Below, piece after piece: positions 25,601 to 35,781 of a DNA stretch of 64,000 nt. A program made the position numbers and the translations under genes. The notes under the pieces were generated by a model. That model worked only from the letters and a program-made list of their open reading frames with translations, was not told the origin of the DNA and did not search any database. The DNA comes from Nicotiana tabacum (Eukaryota; Streptophyta; Magnoliopsida; Solanales; Solanaceae), in contig NC_134094.1 in the NCBI RefSeq assembly GCF_000715075.1, forward strand, positions 80,119,120 through 80,183,119. Direction: 5' to 3'. Numbering within the stretch: the stretch's first letter is position 1; each line of letters begins with the position of its first letter.

Positions 25601-28600
25601 GAGCACACTCTCAGGCGTAAAGGTTTCTTGAACTCTTGTTTGATTGGGTCTTTCTCCAAATGGGTTGGTTCTCCAGAAACTGTTAGGAACTGGACAGCAG
25701 AGGCATGGAACGTCAAGGACGGGCTGAAAATATCGAAACTGGGTGACACGCAATATCTCTTTCGATTTGTCGACGAGTCTCAAGCTTCAGAAATTCTTGT
25801 CATAGGAAACAGGTGGTTTGATGGGAATTTCTTAAAGTTAGACAGATGGGTGGAGCACGATGGGTGTCTCGACCCTCGTTTCACTGGCGAAACATTGGTG
25901 GTCAACATGGTGGGTCTCCCGGTGCATCTCTGGCGTCTTGACCTATTCAAGAAGGTTGGGGAAATCTGTGGGGGTTTCATTGATGTCACTTGCAGCTTGC
26001 ACGATCTCTCGCGAGTAAGGGTTGTGGTGAGGAAAGGGGGCAGAATCCCTGTCTCCACTGTGGCGGAAGATGGCTACTTGAGCTACAGGGTTTGGTTGAG
26101 CCCTGAATTTCGCCCCGTCTTTATGCCTGTGATTTTGGCGGAAGAAAAGGAAAGGTCAAATAGAAGGGAGGGAAGGGGAAATCAGTTTCTGAAGGGAGGG
26201 GAGGGCTCACCGGATCAGTGGACTAAGCTGGAATCAGACGGTAGATCGAGAAGTGACGGGAGGTTTGAACTTGGGAGAAGAAGACAAAATTTTAACAGGA
26301 GGAAAAGACGTGAATGGGATAGTGATGCGTCCTCTTTTAACTATCATAGGGTCGGGCAAGATTTCAGCAAGCATAGGTCTGGGCCTCTACACATGGGCCC
26401 AGCAACTTTTCCCAATTCTATTAGAATCGATCCAAAAGGGCCCAAATTATATCAAGCGACGTCCGATAAGGCGCCTAAACATATGGGAGCAAGTCACTCC
26501 TCCTCCTTCTGCCAATGATGCCTCAAACAGTGCTATACCAAACACTAGAGACTTGTGCTCCTCTTCAGCCACTGTTCCAGGGGCAGCACCGGCAAAAGCT
26601 AGCGGTGTTATTCCACGGCCCCCCGCCTCTGATGGACCCAGCTCCATCGCCCCCTCATCTCCCACTGTGCTTAGATGTGCTGAGGTTACAATACAATCTC
26701 CTCCAAGAGAGGCATTAATTCCTGAGGTTGGTGCCTCTCAACGAAACGACGTGATCCACCCGACACCCAGAGTTCCTACTACTAGCAATGCTATGGTCTT
26801 GCATTCCTCCGGTAGGGGCAAGGAAAAGGTAATTACAGAAGACGCATGTCCAATTTCGTCACGGATTGGAGAAGTGGACATGTCCTTATGGATGGAGGAT
26901 AAACTATTAAACTTTGGGAAGTTCTTAGGTGTTTCTTTTGAAGGGAAGGAAGAAAGGGTGCTGGAACTGTTGAGGGAGATTGAGCAACAACCTTGTTACG
27001 AAGGCGCGGGGAGGGAGTTGGGTAAAGGTGTTAATCAAAATAAAATAGGGGATGTAGTGGTGTATCAGAGAAGGGGTCGAGTGTGTGACATGGAGAAAGG
27101 GACCTCGTCAAGGGGGGTGGGGAAATGGGGGCTATTGTTGCTTATGGAAGTTAAGATCCTTTCATGGAATGTCAGGGGATGAATGACCCAAACAAAAGGG
27201 CCATCATCAAAGTGGGAGTTAAGGAGTGGGGTGCCAACCTAGTTTGTTTTCAAGAGACCAAAATGGAAGTTTTGTCGGATGCGATCGTGAGAAGTGTCTG
27301 GGGGGTTGTTGGGTGAAATATGACTGGGTCCCTGCAGCAGGAAGTGCCAGGGGTATTCTACTTATGTGGGATGATAGAAGTTTGGAGGTAAAGGAGATTA
27401 GGAAGGGAGCTTTCTCTTTGGCAGCTCTCGTCAAAGATAGAGTGAGTGGGGTGGAGTGGAGATTTGGGGGAGTGTATGGGCCGGTAGGGGAAGAGTCCAA
27501 AGTGTCTTTCTGGGAGGAACTTGCTAATATTATGGGGGAATGGGACATTCCATGGGTTCTAGGGGGAGACTTTAACACAATTAGATTCCCGGAGGAGAGA
27601 TTAGGGTGCAATTTGATTTCGACGGCCATGGAGGAGTTTTCTGACTTCATCAATGATCACTTTTTCATTGATCTTCCTCTGTCAGGGGAAAGGTTTACTT
27701 GGACCAGGGCGGAGGATTCAAACTCAAGGTCCAGACTCGATAGATTTTTGATATCGTCCTCCTGGGATGAGCTGGTACCGAATGTGTTGCAAATCCCTTT
27801 ACCTAGGCTGACTTCGGATCACTTGCCTATCTTGCTAGATGGATGCAGAGGGAGGGGGGTCCGTGCTCCCTTCCGGTTCGAGAACATGTGGTTGAAAGTG
27901 CCAGGATTTTGTGACAAAGTGAAAGAATGGTGGACCAACTACGGGGTATCAGGGTCACCCTCATTCCGTCTGTTGAAGAAACTCAAATTGCTCAAGGGAG
28001 ATATTATTAGGTGGAACAAGGAGGTCTTCGGGAGGGTGAAGGTCAAAATGAGGGAGCTTATGCATGAATTGGGGGAATTAGAGAGCGGGGAAGGGGCGAG
28101 AGAGCTAGATGAATCTGAGAAAGTGAGATTGAGGGAGGTTAAGAGTGAAATAGTCGAGCTAGCAATAGCTCAGGAGACTAGTTGGCGACAAAAATCAAGG
28201 GCGCTCTGGTTAAAGGAGGGGGATTCGAATACTAAGTTTTTTCACAGGGTTGCGATTGCAAATCGAAGGAGAAACTTCATAGAGTCCTTAGTTGTAGATG
28301 GGGTGAGGATCGAGGGTGAGGAGGAGGTAAACGGGACGATAGTGGGGTTTTATGAGAACTTATATAAAGAGGAAGTTAGTTGGAGGCCTACTTTGGGGGG
28401 AATAGAGTTCAACCACATAGGGGAGGGAGACAATGAGTGGCTAGAAAGAGCTTTCGAGGAGGAGGAGGTGCACGATGCTGTGTCGAGCTGTGCTGGTGAT
28501 AAGGCCCCTGGGCCTGATGGTTTCTCCTTGGCCTTCTTCCAGCTCTGTTGGGACACTGTTAAGGGGGAGTTGATAGAAGCCATCGAATACTTCCACGTGA

Positions 28601-31600
28601 ATGGTGCTTTCGAGAGAAGCATCAATGCTTCTTTTATTACCATTGTGCCTAAGAAAGAAGGTGCATCTTGTATCAGAGACTATAGGCCTATCAGTCTAGT
28701 GGGGAGCATTTACAAGATTATTTCTAAAGTGCTCTCTAACAGACTAAAGAAGGTTCTTGACGTGTCTGTTTCGTCCTCCCAGAATGCGTTTGTGGAAGGT
28801 AGGCAGATCCTGGATGCTGCTCTGGTGGCAAATGAACTTGTAGACTCCAAAAGGAAAAATAGAGAATCCGGATTACTGTGCAAGTTGGACCTTGAGAAGG
28901 CTTTGATCATGTCAATTGGGAGTTCCTGGACTTCATTATGAAACGGATGGGGTTTGGGGAAAGATGGAGGGGATGGATCAAGTTTTGCATTTCATCAGTC
29001 AGATTCTCTGTCCTGGTTAATGGTAGCTCGTGTGGTTTCTTTGGCAGCTCCAGGGGGCTTAGGAAAGGTGACCCCTTATCCCCATGCTATTCATTTTAGT
29101 GATGGATGCTCTGAGTAAAATGATGGATCGTGCAGCGAGTGGAGGCTTCTTGAGAGGTTTCTCAGCTCCGATCGAGGTGCTCAGTGCCCGAAGGGTCTCT
29201 CATTTGCTTTTTGCGGATGACACCCTAGTTTTCTGTGATGCCGATATGGATCAGTTGACCTGCCTGAAGCAGCTACTGCAGTGATTTCAGATAGTATCAG
29301 GACTCAAAATCAACCTCAGCAAGTGTGAGATTTTCCCGGTGGATGAGGTTGCTAACATTGATGCTTTGTCTCATGTTCTCGGATGCAAGATGGGCTCTCT
29401 CCCCACTACCTACCTGGGTCTACCATTGGGTGCTTTGCAAAAGGATACTACTGTTTGGAATCCAGTCATTGAAAGGGTTGAAAAACGATTAGCAGGCTGG
29501 CAGAAACGGTATTTGTCAAAAGACGGTAAGGAAGTGCTTATTAAAAGCACTTTGTCAAGTATCCCTACCTATTACTTATCCCTGTTGCAAGCACCTGTGA
29601 GCATCACAGAAAAACTGGAGCGGCTTCAAAGGGATTTTCTCTGGGATGCGGCAGATGGAACTAGAAAGTTTCATCTAGTGAATTGGCAGACAATCACTTC
29701 CCCAAAGAAGTGGGGTGGACTTGGAGTAAAAGATCTCAGGGTATTCAACAGAGCTTTGCTGGGGAAGTGGCTGTGGAGATTCGGGGTAGAAGAGCATGCT
29801 CTATGGAGGGAGGTCATAGCAGAAAAGTACGATTCCACGGGAGGGGGTTGGAGGACCAAGGCAATCACAGCACTGTTCGGGTGTGGCATGTGGAGGAACA
29901 TCATGAAGAACTGGGAAGCTTTCTATGGCAACATCACTTACAAGGTGGGTGATGGAAGGAGAATCAGCTTTTGGAATCACAGGTGGTGTGGAGAGGCTAC
30001 TCTGAGGGTCTTTTTCCCCCACGTCTTCAGAGTTTCAAACCAGAAGGAATTGATGGTCCAACAAATTCGCAAGGAGCATGAAGGGGGATAGTATGGGACC
30101 TCTCTTTTAGAAGGAACATGCAAGATTGGGAGATTGCGGAGCTCCAAAATTTGTTGGCACTGCTATACGGGCAAGATATGCCCCATCCATCTTATGATTC
30201 TTGGAGATGGGGGTTGCGTGATGATGGCTTGTTCACCGTAAAGTCCTTCTACCAGAGTATGTTGGTGAGACAGGAAGCTACTTTCCCATACTCATCGATC
30301 TGGATTCCTAAGGCGCCCACGAAGGTGTGCTTCTTTGCATGGCTAGCAGCGAGGGAAGTGATCTTGACATCTGAAAATCTGTGAAAGAGAGGAATTACAC
30401 ATGTTAGTTGGTGCTACATGTGTAAAAGCTCAGGGGAAGAAGTTGATCATCTTATGATGCGTTGCCTTGTGTCCTGGGGTTTATGGAGGGCAATCCTGAA
30501 TCTTTTTGGTGTTCAATGGGTGATGCCAAACACTGTAAAGGAAATGCTATATAGCTGGGCCAATTTCCGTAGAAGAAGCAAGCAAAAGGCGTGGAAGTTC
30601 GTCCCGTTAGCTTTCATGTGGTTAGTCTGGGGAGAGAGAAATAAGAGAGTTTTTGAGGGGATTGAGTCTCCGTTTTCACATCTTAAGAATAGTCTTTTAT
30701 CTTTGATCGCTTAATGGTGCACACATGTAGCCCCTACTTGCGTAGAAGATTGGGCGTCATTTGTAGAGAATCATGTTCTGATGTAAATTCTCTACTTTTT
30801 GTATACTTCTTGTATGCGGGAGTTTTTTTTTTCTCCCTTTTGATTAATACAATTTACCTTATCAAAAAAAAAAGGGAACCGATTCTCAATGACCAGAGAG
30901 AACGCGATACCACGAATATCAAGACCATCATTGGTGTGGCGTAAGGTGGCAGCTAATGTGGCTCAAATTGGCGGCTAAACAGTGACTGGAGTAGCAATGG
31001 AATAGCGTCCAAAATAGTATCTGGAACAATAATCATAATACTGGCCTGAAAGATGGTAGAAAACTCATTGGAAGAATGGCCAAAATAGTAATTTTACACT
31101 GTAAATGGGACATGGTTGGAATGGTGGCAGAAACTCACTGGAAGAATGGTCAAAAAGGAGGAATTTTATAGCTAAAAAGATGACTGAGAAAGAGGCATGA
31201 TACTGTCAAACGGTCTACGGAAATAGGGATGAGGTTAAAGATCACCAAAAGCGGAAAGAATAGTGAAAAAGTTGACCAATCGGGTAGCATAGGCTGCCCC
31301 TTATTAAGATCACCAAGGGTATGTGATACAATCTGAGAAAATCTAACAATCAAATAGAAAAGACACATCTATGTGTAGGTGAGAAATACATAAATTTTAT
31401 GATATCTTTCCAATGAGACTAATTTAACACTACTAAGATAACACACATTAACATTTGAACAAGAACAAGTGCATTGCCGAAAATCCAAGCTGTGTGATTG
31501 GGAAAAAACTTGAAATTACTTAGAGCTGATCATAGATGATGAAAATGGAGAGGTATATGCTTGAGTGGAGATGGAGATGAAAGAATTGTTGGAAAAATCG

Positions 31601-33333
31601 AAACCTTTAGAAATCATTAGGTGAAGCAAAAGAGATGATTGCAAATGAATTACCCCTAATGGAAGACTTGATTAAGGAGTTGGCGGATTGTGCCTTAGTG
31701 GAGGAAGTATCAACAACAACAACATACCCAGTCTTATCCCACCCCGTGGAGTCTGGGGAGGGTAGTGTGTACGCAGACCTTACCCCTACCTTGTGATGAA
31801 AGAGAGGTTGTTTCCAATAGACCCTCGGCTCAGGAAAGCATAAGCACCACATTAATGAAAATATAGACAAGAAGGGATAGTACCAAAAAGCCATATAAAA
31901 GCAGAATAAATAGTGGAGGAGATATCAAGGAAGCAAAAATCAATAACATTGTGGTTGAAGGAGGGGTACTGAAATACCACATTTTTTCATTGAAAGGGTA
32001 ATGCTAATTGAAGCTACATTGCTACAATAGCATTAAAAGAGTTGCTCACTGATGTGAGGCTCTCTGATGATCCTAAGAAGATTCAGGACAAGAAATCTTT
32101 AAAAAGACGACTAGATTATAAAAATTTGTCAATTCTCATTTCATTAAAATACTAATGCTAATTGAAGCTACAATAACATTACAAGTGTTGGTCATCGATG
32201 TGAGGTGTCTGAGGATCCTAAGAAGATTGATATCGAGATTCTTTAATACTACGGCCTGATTTTAAAAAAGTCTACAATACTATTCTTTCATCTCAAACGG
32301 AATGGCTGGGTTCAAAATATGAGGATCGAAGCATCTAATAATAAAACCATTCTTTTAGAGACAAAGAGGGTATCAAAAGCCTCTCTTTGGAAAAATAAAA
32401 TGTTGACCTTCACAGCATTATATCAAGTCAAGGTCGGGAAGGTCTTTTAGTAAAGAATGATTGAGTGTACGAATCTACGAGAAATATAATCTTGGTGATC
32501 CACCTTTTTTATATCCTAGAAAGTTAACTTCTTAAACAACCATCCCTTTCGATTGCCGAAATCTTAACAGAGTGTTGCAACCACAATGCCAACCACAAAG
32601 ATTAGAAATTTCATCATCAGCGTCCATGTTTGCATCCATATGTACAAATTTGTATAATAATGAATAAAATCATATCACAACTACCCAAAGAAGACATAAA
32701 ACCAGCACTAACAACAGAAGGAACTCACTTAATATCTTCTTTTTTGGTGCACAAGCAGACATGGCCACACCGTTATAACAAAAAGTTAACATCTTTTCTT
32801 AAGGAGTCATTTAGCAGTTATCAAATATTAGCATAAAATGTACTTATATAATGATGGAGCAGGAAAATACATAATTATGCACCAAATTATGTTAGTTAAT
32901 AATGATGAAGTGATAAATTGAACTGAGAATGTACATTAGTTAACAAAAGTCATACAATTTATTTTAAAGACACGTCTAAATCTATCGGTGCGGGTGCAAA
33001 GAATTATTTTGAACTAACCGTAAGGCAATCTTCAGGCTTAAAAACAGTGGGAACCATAGCAGCCGAAGCCTTAGAATCAGCATCTCCACCTTCCTCGGCC
33101 GGCTTGGCTTCGGATGCAGCAGCCTCGGAATTCGATTCGGACCCATCAGTAGAATCCGAACAAAAGAATCGTCGAGACAAATAAGGGACCCTGCGATTCG
33201 AACTTCTTAGCGAACCTAAAACCCGAAGCAAGGGCGTATTCGAGTCAGTGCCACGGCGAACTTGAGGGGTAAATGCCGTTGTGACGGCGTGGAAACGATT
33301 CTGCAGACATGAGGATGTAAGAGCCTTCAACAT
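7697..33333 (-). CDS. LON1: Lon protease homolog, mitochondrial (complete, 20 coding exons)
   Basis: ATP-dependent serine protease that degrades oxidised or unassembled matrix proteins. Exons, 5' to 3': 33019-33333, 23718-23783, 23134-23325, 22978-23043, 21602-21643, 21368-21490, 17917-18015, 16947-17012, 16774-16860, 16550-16589, 15367-15538, 14732-14856, 13770-13900, 13574-13678, 13231-13344, 11966-12133, 9966-10067, 9550-9795, 8112-8630, 7697-7858. They join in frame to 979 residues. Residues 1-57 form an Arg/Ser-rich presequence (SRRFF before CSDS). The Lon N domain starts near 106 ([13 protein letters not shown]), with a coiled-coil near 300-360. AAA+ module: Walker A GPPGVGKT 472-479, Walker B VLIDEID 536-542. 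Protease domain: catalytic Ser887 in DGPSAG and Lys930 in GGVKEK. An acidic, low-complexity linker (about 690-770) separates ATPase and protease. Length fits the family. Introns 5 and 9 start with GC; the others are GT-AG. Introns 1, 4, 6, 7 and 18 carry transposons, yet all exons are intact. LON4-type paralogues are not excluded. Confidence 0.95.
8932..9147 (-). mobile_element. TS SINE, near full length (Lon intron 18)
   Basis: The + strand reads from ACAACAACAACCC, which is the complement of the TTG-repeat tail typical of tobacco TS SINEs. It continues through TGTGTACGCAGACCTTACCC and CCTCGGCTCCCTCC. A GAACTCACAACCTCTTGG B-box complement follows, ending near AGAGCAACCCACTC. Flanks TTACAGTGTATGATA (before) and TTACAGTCTGATA (after) look like a slightly mutated target duplication. 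It is read in the sense direction of Lon. Confidence 0.9.
10068..11965 (-). other. Lon intron 16, no element recognised
   Basis: This 1.9-kb intron lies between the AAA+ C-terminal exons. It is AT-rich and contains only short open frames without family resemblance. I see no SINE, MITE or LTR structure in it. The same holds for intron 15 (12134-13230), intron 10 (15539-16549) and intron 12 (13901-14731). Confidence 0.6.
17621..17888. mobile_element. Stowaway-like MITE (Lon intron 7)
   Basis: A 268-bp element starts CTCCCTCCGTTT and ends AAACAGAGGGA(A), giving imperfect terminal inverted repeats of the Tc1/mariner Stowaway type. It is flanked by TA on both sides (17619-17620 and 17889-17890), the expected 2-bp target duplication. 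It carries no open frame. Its right end is only 28 bases inside the intron from the donor site of Lon exon 7. Confidence 0.88.
18050..18735 (+). pseudogene. hAT transposase C-terminal remnant (Lon intron 6)
   Basis: An open frame ending at 18535 encodes [37 protein letters not shown] and DFTWGDV. This is the region just after the dimerisation domain of plant hAT transposases, followed by an acidic tail. The zinc finger and catalytic core are absent, so only the last ~140 residues survive. Downstream, 18640-18720 has alternating GCGCTTCGCTTCTCGCTT and AAGCGAAAAGG motifs, probably the subterminal repeats of the element. It lies antisense to Lon and within about 50-100 bases of the exon 7 acceptor. 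Confidence 0.7.
18736..20830 (-). pseudogene. LINE remnant: ORF1 end and endonuclease (Lon intron 6)
   Basis: On the - strand, from about 20700 there is a degraded ORF1-like part. At about 19609-19530 the endonuclease start follows ([13 protein letters not shown]). Next come [10 protein letters not shown] (about 19310) and NGAPFTW with SRLDRF (about 19080-19010), then DCTPV in place of the usual SDHxP. Many stops and frameshifts interrupt it. No reverse transcriptase follows: the sequence stops where the hAT remnant begins near 18735. It is in the sense orientation of Lon. Confidence 0.7.
21884..21973 (-). mobile_element. 5'-truncated TS SINE with target duplication (Lon intron 4)
   Basis: A 90-bp piece carries the TTG-tail complement (ACAAACAAACCCAGTG) and the diagnostic CTGTGTACGCAGACCTTACC block. 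Perfect 11-bp direct repeats AAACATCCAAC flank it (21873-21883 and 21974-21984). The tRNA-like head is missing, as expected for incomplete reverse transcription. Confidence 0.88.
22261..22448 (+). mobile_element. tRNA-derived SINE (SolS-type, Lon intron 4)
   Basis: The head GCCTCCGGGGCTTTTGTCTA and GTGGTAAGAGT form an A-box region. A degenerate B-box (CAGTTCGTGCC) follows, then AAAGCCTAGTATTTAGGTGG and GATTTCTAGGTTATCAAAAG. It is homologous to the reverse-oriented copy at 1471-1677. Similar flanks AGGATTCTATTCAAAC (near 22221) and AGGATTTCATTCAAAC (near 22453) may be remains of a target duplication. The left one is offset by about 25 bases. It lies antisense to Lon. Confidence 0.8.
25439..27182 (+). 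pseudogene. LINE ORF1 (DUF4283-type RNA-binding protein), frameshifted
   Basis: The first frame (ATG 25439, open to 26518) has a DUF4283-like core with [14 protein letters not shown] (about 25810-25850) and [11 protein letters not shown] (about 25905). A basic stretch rich in R, G and N follows (26130-26330). The coding sense then moves to another frame, open from 26253 to 27182. That frame has a Pro/Ser/Ala linker and then KEKVITED. It ends in the endonuclease start KILSWNVRG at 27153. Thus at least one frameshift lies near 26330-26500. The product would coat LINE RNA. Confidence 0.75.
27153..30714 (+). pseudogene. LINE ORF2: endonuclease, reverse transcriptase, zf-RVT
   Basis: The AP-endonuclease part has WNVRG (27165), CFQETK (27245), GGDFNT (27565), SRLDRFL (27735) and SDHLPI (27815). 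The RT part has [15 protein letters not shown] (28205), KAPGPDG (28500), DYRPISL (28680), then RKGDPLSP (29065) and the catalytic FADD (29209-29220). A zinc-binding zf-RVT segment lies at 30310-30480 (CFFAWLA, WCYMC, HLMMRC). No RNase H follows, and the end is near 30714. Breaks: a frame change near 27183, a 2-base loss near 28905, and stops near 29282, 30090 and 30382. It cannot make a full protein. Confidence 0.82.
30874..33018. other. Rest of Lon intron 1 upstream of LINE
   Basis: No gene is seen. It holds a TS SINE piece (31711-31835) and two local duplications. Around 31055-31080 and 31125-31150 the motif AACTCATTGGAAGAATGGCC recurs as AACTCACTGGAAGAATGGTC. At 31999-32090 and 32155-32240 a ~90-bp segment is repeated, starting TAATGCTAATTGAAGCTAC and ending GATCCTAAGAAGATT. 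Confidence 0.55.
31711..31835 (-). mobile_element. 5'-truncated TS SINE (Lon intron 1)
   Basis: The + strand begins CAACAACAACAACATACCCA, the TTG-tail complement. It continues GGGGAGGGTAGTGTGTACGC and AGACCTTACCCC and stops at AGACCCTCGGCTC. The tRNA-derived head seen in the copy at 8932-9147 is absent. It is in the sense orientation of Lon. Confidence 0.85.
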
Positions 33334-34362
33334 TATTGCAAAAATTGATGGGAAAACGAGGGTTGGCTGACTATTTGGTGTACTAGTTTCGGCTAGTTAA
33401 AGTAGGGGGGCTCAGAACCGCCATTGATGAGCTTACGGGAGGAAGCCGTTTTCTGTGACTTTCATAGTTAAAACCCTCCCTAAACCCTCTAAGTTAATCA
33501 AATTACCGATATCGCCCTTCAGTTTTAAGTATATTATTTACTTTCTTTCTCGGGGAGTAATAAAATTTTGAAAAATCAAAATAAGAAAATCAATTTGGAA
33601 CCAAACTTAAAATGATCTTCTTCTTTTTTTGTCCAGAAGAAATATATATGGAAACATATTATCAGCTTGATACTCTTTTCTGTTTAATAATACCTTTCTT
33701 TATCAAAAAAAATATATGATGCACCGCCTTTGTGCGGGGCGACACGAAAATATTTGGATCCGTACAAGAATTACGATAATTTCAAAAAGAAACATTTCTA
33801 AAGTATGTAATTTCTATGCCTCCGTTAGATTTAAAAAAACAACATAAATAAATTCAAAAAATGTGTTTAACCTATAAGATAAAAATAAATAAAAATTATA
33901 AGTTCGTAAAAATGATAAATATGTTTTAGGGTTTTAGATTTACTTAATTGTCATTTAAGTATTTTTCTAGTCTTTAGTACTTTTAAATCAACTAAATTCT
34001 GGTTATTAAATTTTTTCTTCTTTGAACTTAGTATACTTTAAAATAAACTAAAACTTTACTTTGTATAAATTTTCTTATTTAAAGCCAATCAATATTAAAG
34101 TTGAATTGAACTATGTGACTCTTTTATTGTTCAAGAACTCAAATTTGGACTACTTTTTTTTAGTTAGATTTGTTCTATTTCAAATTAAAATAGGAGCATT
34201 TAAGTTGTAGCTCAAAGTAAAAGTACTTATTATATTTGGTAAAACTAAAAGGAATATTGAATAATTAATATAAATAAAAGAATAATAATTTTTATTTTAT
34301 CTTAAAAATTTAAGTGATATTAAAGACACTTTATTTTAACGGTTTGTCTAAATATTTTCTTG
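33334..34362 (-). promoter_or_regulatory. Upstream region of Lon gene (5' UTR and promoter)
   Basis: This is 1 kb of AT-rich sequence directly 5' of the Lon start codon and contains no gene. TATA-like stretches on the - strand occur near 33527 (GTAAATAATATACT) and near 33650 (CATATATATTTC). Neither position is proven. The first 100 bases upstream of the ATG contain a C-rich tract (+ strand AGTAGGGGGGCTC at 33400). I could not assign named cis elements. Confidence 0.4.
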
Positions 34363-34375
34363 TGTGTGTTGTACT

Positions 34376-34723
34376 ATTTTTTTTGTTGCTAATAAGGATA
34401 TTTATTAAAAGTAAAGAAAGACAAGTAGTAGAGTTTTTACACTGGGGGACTGTTCTGGCTATACAAGTTTTGGAATAGTCATTATTAAAAGCAAGTAAAG
34501 TATAAAGAGGGGGTTCTTCATAGTGTAGAGGATGACAGCGTTGATGGCTTGCGCAAGGAGCTAAGGTCATGCCATGCGTAGCAAGTAGATCCGCTACAGT
34601 ATTGGCTTCACGGTAAATATCATGGAGTTCTAGATGTCCTAGCATTATTAGTAAAGCTCAGTGTCCCTGTATGCAAGACTGTTTGCATTACCTGAGAATC
34701 TGTTTATATATGTAGTGGATATA
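34376..34723 (-). mobile_element. 5'-truncated LINE, RNase H end, with 13-bp target duplication
   Basis: On the - strand the frame 34645-34331 starts LGHLELHDIYREANTVADLLATHG, the C-terminal part of the RNase H domain that follows RT in many plant LINEs. A short 3' UTR and poly(A) follow (T run 34377-34384 on +). Perfect direct repeats TGTGTGTTGTACT at 34363-34375 and 34724-34736 bracket it. This defines a 348-bp insertion from target-primed reverse transcription. It belongs to a different LINE lineage from the intron 1 LINE, which lacks RNase H. Confidence 0.9.
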
Positions 34724-34736
34724 TGTGTGTTGTACT

Positions 34737-35781
34737 TAAAACATAGGAAGAACCAAAAAAAATATATTTTTAGAAAGACGGAATATACGCAACGCAACAC
34801 TAAAACTAATTTGTATAACTAATAAATAAATTTTCTTAAAAATCACATAAATATTACTATGCGTTAGTTACTTGCAATAGATGAATTCTAGAAGAATTAT
34901 GTTAATACTAGCATAAAATGGGTGAATTTATGAAATTCATGATAAAATCGTGATTAGAATTCATTCTTTAAACCAATTTCCACGGATGCAGTGTTTTAAT
35001 TTTCTTGTGTCTATAATCAGTTCTCATTTAAGTTTGAACTTTTTAAAGGTAATCTGTGTTAGACTCAAAAAGAAATCTCAAATTCTTTATAGTTTCTAAA
35101 AAAAATTCTTGTGAGAAAAAAATTTACAAAATTCAAAATAGGTATACTTTTAAATCTAAACCCCATTGAATTCTATTATCTTCAATGTTTGCCTAGGTTT
35201 AAATCCCTTGAATTTTAATATCTTGTAACATTTGAAATTTATGATTTTTTTTAATTCTTGTTTACTTCTTCTGAATGTAAGAAGAAAAAGTTCATAAAGA
35301 ATCTAATGGCACATTTTATTCAATTCAAACAAAGACTATGAGAAATAAAAATATTCTGGTGCTTATACTTCAGCAAATGAGAAAATATTATAAATGAAAG
35401 AAGTCACGCTAAATGAAATTGATTTTCACCATCTCCAACAACATAATGCCTTCTCCAAGTACAATTCATGTACCTTCACGATTTTACCTTTTTCTTGGGA
35501 TTTTTAGACATACATAATAGGAATATATAAAGGATGAAACAAATTAGTTCGAAAGGTCCTACCCTACTTTTTTTCGTTTTCTTGTGTATATGTGGTGTTT
35601 ACTTACTACCAAATCAGATTTAGTCTAGTGATGTGATGAAACTTGAATAGTTTCGCGAAGATAGAAAAAGTAAGAACCAAAAGATTTATTTTTCAAATCT
35701 CTCTATTTGTTTTACTATGTCAAAGTAGTTTTTCAGTAATGAAGAATAGTAATTCAAAGTCAGCCCTATGATTCGAGATAC
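34737..35781. other. AT-rich intergenic spacer
   Basis: I see no open frame with family resemblance and no structured repeat in this kilobase. It lies between the LINE fragment and the start of the LTR-element nest. It is very A+T rich with homopolymer runs. Confidence 0.5.

Larger units (their letters stand above)
25050..30873 (+). mobile_element. Nearly full-length L1-type LINE, decayed (Lon intron 1)
   Basis: The element has a GC-rich 5' leader with CCACCACC repeats, ORF1 from about 25439, an endonuclease-reverse transcriptase ORF, and a short 3' UTR. It ends in a poly(A) run (30864-30873). It lies antisense to Lon inside the 9.2-kb first intron. Its base composition (G-rich + strand, about 50 percent GC by eye) contrasts with the AT-rich intron. 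The 5' end is approximate, and I could not find a convincing target duplication. The coding parts are listed separately. Confidence 0.88.
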
